Positions 62,288 through 64,000 of a stretch of 64,000 nucleotides of DNA are shown piece after piece (the first letter of the stretch is position 1; every line of letters starts with the position of its first letter). The DNA is taken from positions 1,612,001 to 1,676,000 of the forward strand of contig OZ244625.1 of NCBI GenBank assembly GCA_965218555.1. Reading direction: 5' to 3'. A program made the position numbers and the translations under genes. Under the pieces are notes generated by a model, which had not been told where the DNA came from, ran no database searches, and saw only the letters and a list, made by a program, of their open reading frames with translations. The DNA is from JAPPLB01 sp965218555 (lineage in GTDB: Bacteria > Acidobacteriota > Terriglobia > Bryobacterales > UBA6623).

Positions 62288-62700
62288 CGCGTCTCCTCGA
62301 TGCCAACGTGATGTGCGAGGCTACCAAGCCGAGCCCGGATCTGAGGGTAATCGAGTGGTTGATGCGTACCGAACGCGAGCAATTGAACCGGTGACCCTGG
62401 GAAAAGTTTGCTTCGGGATTTTTCCGATTCCATCCGGGCGGCGGCGTCGAAACTTCGAAAGTTGTTTCGGCGAGGACGCCCGTCGCATTTACTACATGCC
62501 TTGGGACGTCGAGACGAGCTCGCTCCGGGCCGAAATGCGTCACCCGACCCGGAGTTCGCCGGCCGGAATCTCCTGCCTCTATGGGAAGACTGCGCTGCGT
62601 CCCGGCCGAAGCGGCCCCAGGTTGAACAAGCCCATCGCGGCAACGCGCCCAAGTCGTATCGCGCCTTTGCGGTCGTCGGGCAGCAGTGCGCACCCTTCTG
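62284..62700 (+). pseudogene. PIN-domain (VapC-like) toxin, frameshifted
   Basis: From the ATG at 62284: MTRLLDANVMCEATKPSPDL with the first PIN Asp and Glu, then a frameshift after REQLNR; the next frame continues VTLGKVCFGIFPIPSGRRRR and ARRIYYMPWDVETSSLRAEM. The C-terminal acidic site (D...A...hA) is lost. PIN toxins cut RNA and are held by the AbrB-type antitoxin of the preceding gene (4-bp overlap). 3' end approximate. Confidence 0.7.
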
Positions 62701-62766
62701 ATCCTGTCACCAACGCGCGGAGCATATGACCACTCCAACACAAAGAATGGGGAAAGGTCACACGCC

Positions 62767-63558
62767 ATGAACACGGGAACGCATGTCCGGAGTCTGCTGC
62801 GATACGCAGTGGGCGTGTGGCTGGTTTTGGGCACAGTGTCCACTGCTGCCGCACAGCTCGATTTCCAATATCAGTACGGCAAGCTCACGAATCCGTTCTC
62901 CGGCGCGAGGGAGTATACCTCCATCCTTACCATCCAGCATGCAACGGGCTGGCAGTTGGGGGACAGCTTCTTCTTCATGGACATCATCGATGACGGAGGA
63001 CATGACGGTTTCAACGACAAGGACCTCTACGGCGAGTGGTATCCAACCCTGAGCTTCAGCAAGATGACCGGCAAGGAGTTCAAGCTGGGGCCGATCCGGG
63101 ACATCGCGGTCATCGGCGGCATCAACTTCGACGCGGACGCCAATTTCTTCAAGTATCTTCCCGGCGTGCGGTTGTCCTGGCAGATCCCGGGCTTCTTGTT
63201 CCTCAACACCGACATAACTGCTTTCATCGACGCCAACAGCGGTGTCGCGAAGGGTGGGGCTCCCCGGACAAGCAACAGCTTTATGGTCGACGTCAATTGG
63301 GCGCTCCCCTTCAAGGTCGGCAGCCAATCATTCTCGGTGGCTGGTCATGCCGAGTACATCGGCGGTACGATCGACGAACTCGGCAACCAGAACCGGGGCT
63401 GGATTCTCGCGCAGCCGCAGTTCACCTGGGATCTGGGCGCGGTGTTTGGAGCGGCGAACCATCTGTTGGTCGGAACCGAGTACCAGTACTGGCGGAACAA
63501 GCTTGGTACGGCTCGCCACGACAACGTCCTTCAACTGCTGGTGATCTGGCGGATCTGA
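62767..63558 (+). CDS. Tsx-like outer-membrane channel protein
   Basis: 263 aa from the ATG at 62767 (GAAAGG upstream); the frame is open further, without likeness. Signal peptide (YAVGVWLVLGTVSTAAAQ), then a beta-barrel of the Tsx/OmpK type: FQYQYGKLTNPFSGAREYTSILTIQHATGWQLGDSFFFMDIIDD, YGEWYPTLSFSKMTG, GTEYQYWRNKLGTARHDNVLQLLVIWRI. Tsx proteins allow diffusion of nucleosides through the outer membrane. It is the last recognised gene of the window; neighbouring the broken VapBC module. Confidence 0.85.
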   Translation: MNTGTHVRSLLRYAVGVWLVLGTVSTAAAQLDFQYQYGKLTNPFSGAREYTSILTIQHATGWQLGDSFFFMDIIDDGGHDGFNDKDLYGEWYPTLSFSKMTGKEFKLGPIRDIAVIGGINFDADANFFKYLPGVRLSWQIPGFLFLNTDITAFIDANSGVAKGGAPRTSNSFMVDVNWALPFKVGSQSFSVAGHAEYIGGTIDELGNQNRGWILAQPQFTWDLGAVFGAANHLLVGTEYQYWRNKLGTARHDNVLQLLVIWRI

Positions 63559-64000
63559 CGAACTATCCCTATGAACTGTCAAACGTACGAGCCCGAGGCC
63601 GACAAGGGGATGATTCCGATCAACTGTGGCTCCCGGATCGCGTTGACCACCGACCGGGAACGGCTCGAAGCGGGTCTCATGCAGCGCGTTCTCGCCCTGC
63701 ATCACACTCCCCGGCCGACGCGTACGGCGGCGTCCGTGTCATCGCCGACGGCCACTATCTGAGCAAAGAGCCGACTTGCCGCCCGGATGGGCGAGAACGC
63801 AAACGGCCGTTGGCCGGAGCGAGTTATGCTAGAGAACAGCCGTGACCGCCTTCGGTAGTTCGAAGCGTGAGACGCGATTTTCATAACCTCGGGTCGCGGG
63901 CTGTATTCGGTATGTCGACGCCTTAATGTGTTATCGCAATGAACGGATCATAACTCGCAGGACTTCATTCATCAGAGCCTGCGGACGAGAGGAGGAGAAG
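63559..64000. other. Right end of window, no gene supported
   Basis: Short open frames are present (for example 63571-63762, 63 codons) but none has recognisable motifs or a ribosome-binding site. A GAGGAGGAG at 63989-63997 may precede a gene beyond the window edge. Confidence 0.4.

Noticed and set aside
63571..63762. 63-codon plus-strand frame after the Tsx-like gene
   Set aside because: No motif, no ribosome-binding site, overlapping equally long frames; not supported as a gene.
1..64000. CRISPR arrays, rRNA genes, prophage or replication origin
   Set aside because: No regularly spaced repeats, rRNA motifs, phage structural genes or DnaA-box clusters were seen on either strand.

Overview
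The window comes from a GC-rich bacterial chromosome, most likely an Acidobacteriota member related to Bryobacterales/Solibacter. That is inference from gene content: an Oar-like TonB-dependent receptor with a carboxypeptidase-regulatory N-terminus, two large DUF1549/DUF1553 (PSCyt/PSD1) cytochrome-like proteins with a DUF1501 partner, many twin-arginine-exported hydrolases, DUF4159, and two bacillithiol genes (bshA, ypdA). No 16S rRNA or complete universal marker set is present, so the placement is not proven.

Layout. 1-4081 (minus strand): start of guaB, a fused ABC exporter that lacks its second ATPase domain, a shortened YdcF-like gene and a small membrane protein. 4142-5696: an ISNCY/IS1202-type insertion sequence flanked by a 17-bp direct repeat. 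5786-9917: rhomboid protease (frameshifted), tatA, HU (minus), trmFO and xerC. 10037-16730: an ABC-2 transporter pair, a Tat-exported PLP (SelA-like) protein and putA. 16938-26512: DUF1549/DUF1553 protein, exported TIM-barrel epimerase, NSS sodium symporter, and a DUF1501 to DUF1549/DUF1553 operon. 26778-36700 is an accessory stretch of two sulfatases and an Oar-like receptor, with a ceramidase-like remnant, a receptor fragment, an IS630 element broken by an IS481 element, and a decayed esterase. 36780-44089: ypdA, bshA, tRNA-Phe, an exported amidohydrolase, an ECF sigma / anti-sigma / CpxP-like triad, a PNPOx-fold protein and DUF4159. 44202-48230: a tightly overlapping metal-uptake operon (DtxR regulator, membrane-anchored DtxR-FeoA-FeoA protein, separate FeoB GTPase, separate FeoB permease) behind a promoter and DtxR-type operator. 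48361-55361: exported sialidase-like protein, DUF3386 protein, TonB-dependent receptor, two small genes, a PQQ-type propeller protein and a 95-aa protein. 55640-61888: rimP-nusA-infB-DUF503-apbE behind a promoter and transcription attenuator. 62012-63558: a decayed VapBC-type module with intact promoter/operator and a Tsx-like outer-membrane channel.

How the genes work together. The housekeeping blocks (translation, tRNA modification, chromosome dimer resolution) are ordinary. The accessory genes describe a cell that exports many enzymes by the Tat route (tatA itself is here) to trim sulfated or sialylated glycans and imports products through TonB receptors. The most distinctive unit is the divided FeoB operon with a second, membrane-tethered DtxR/FeoA protein. 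The 26.8-36.7 kb segment shows repeated gene decay and insertion. All starts, family names and regulatory sites are from reading the sequence; no database search was run.
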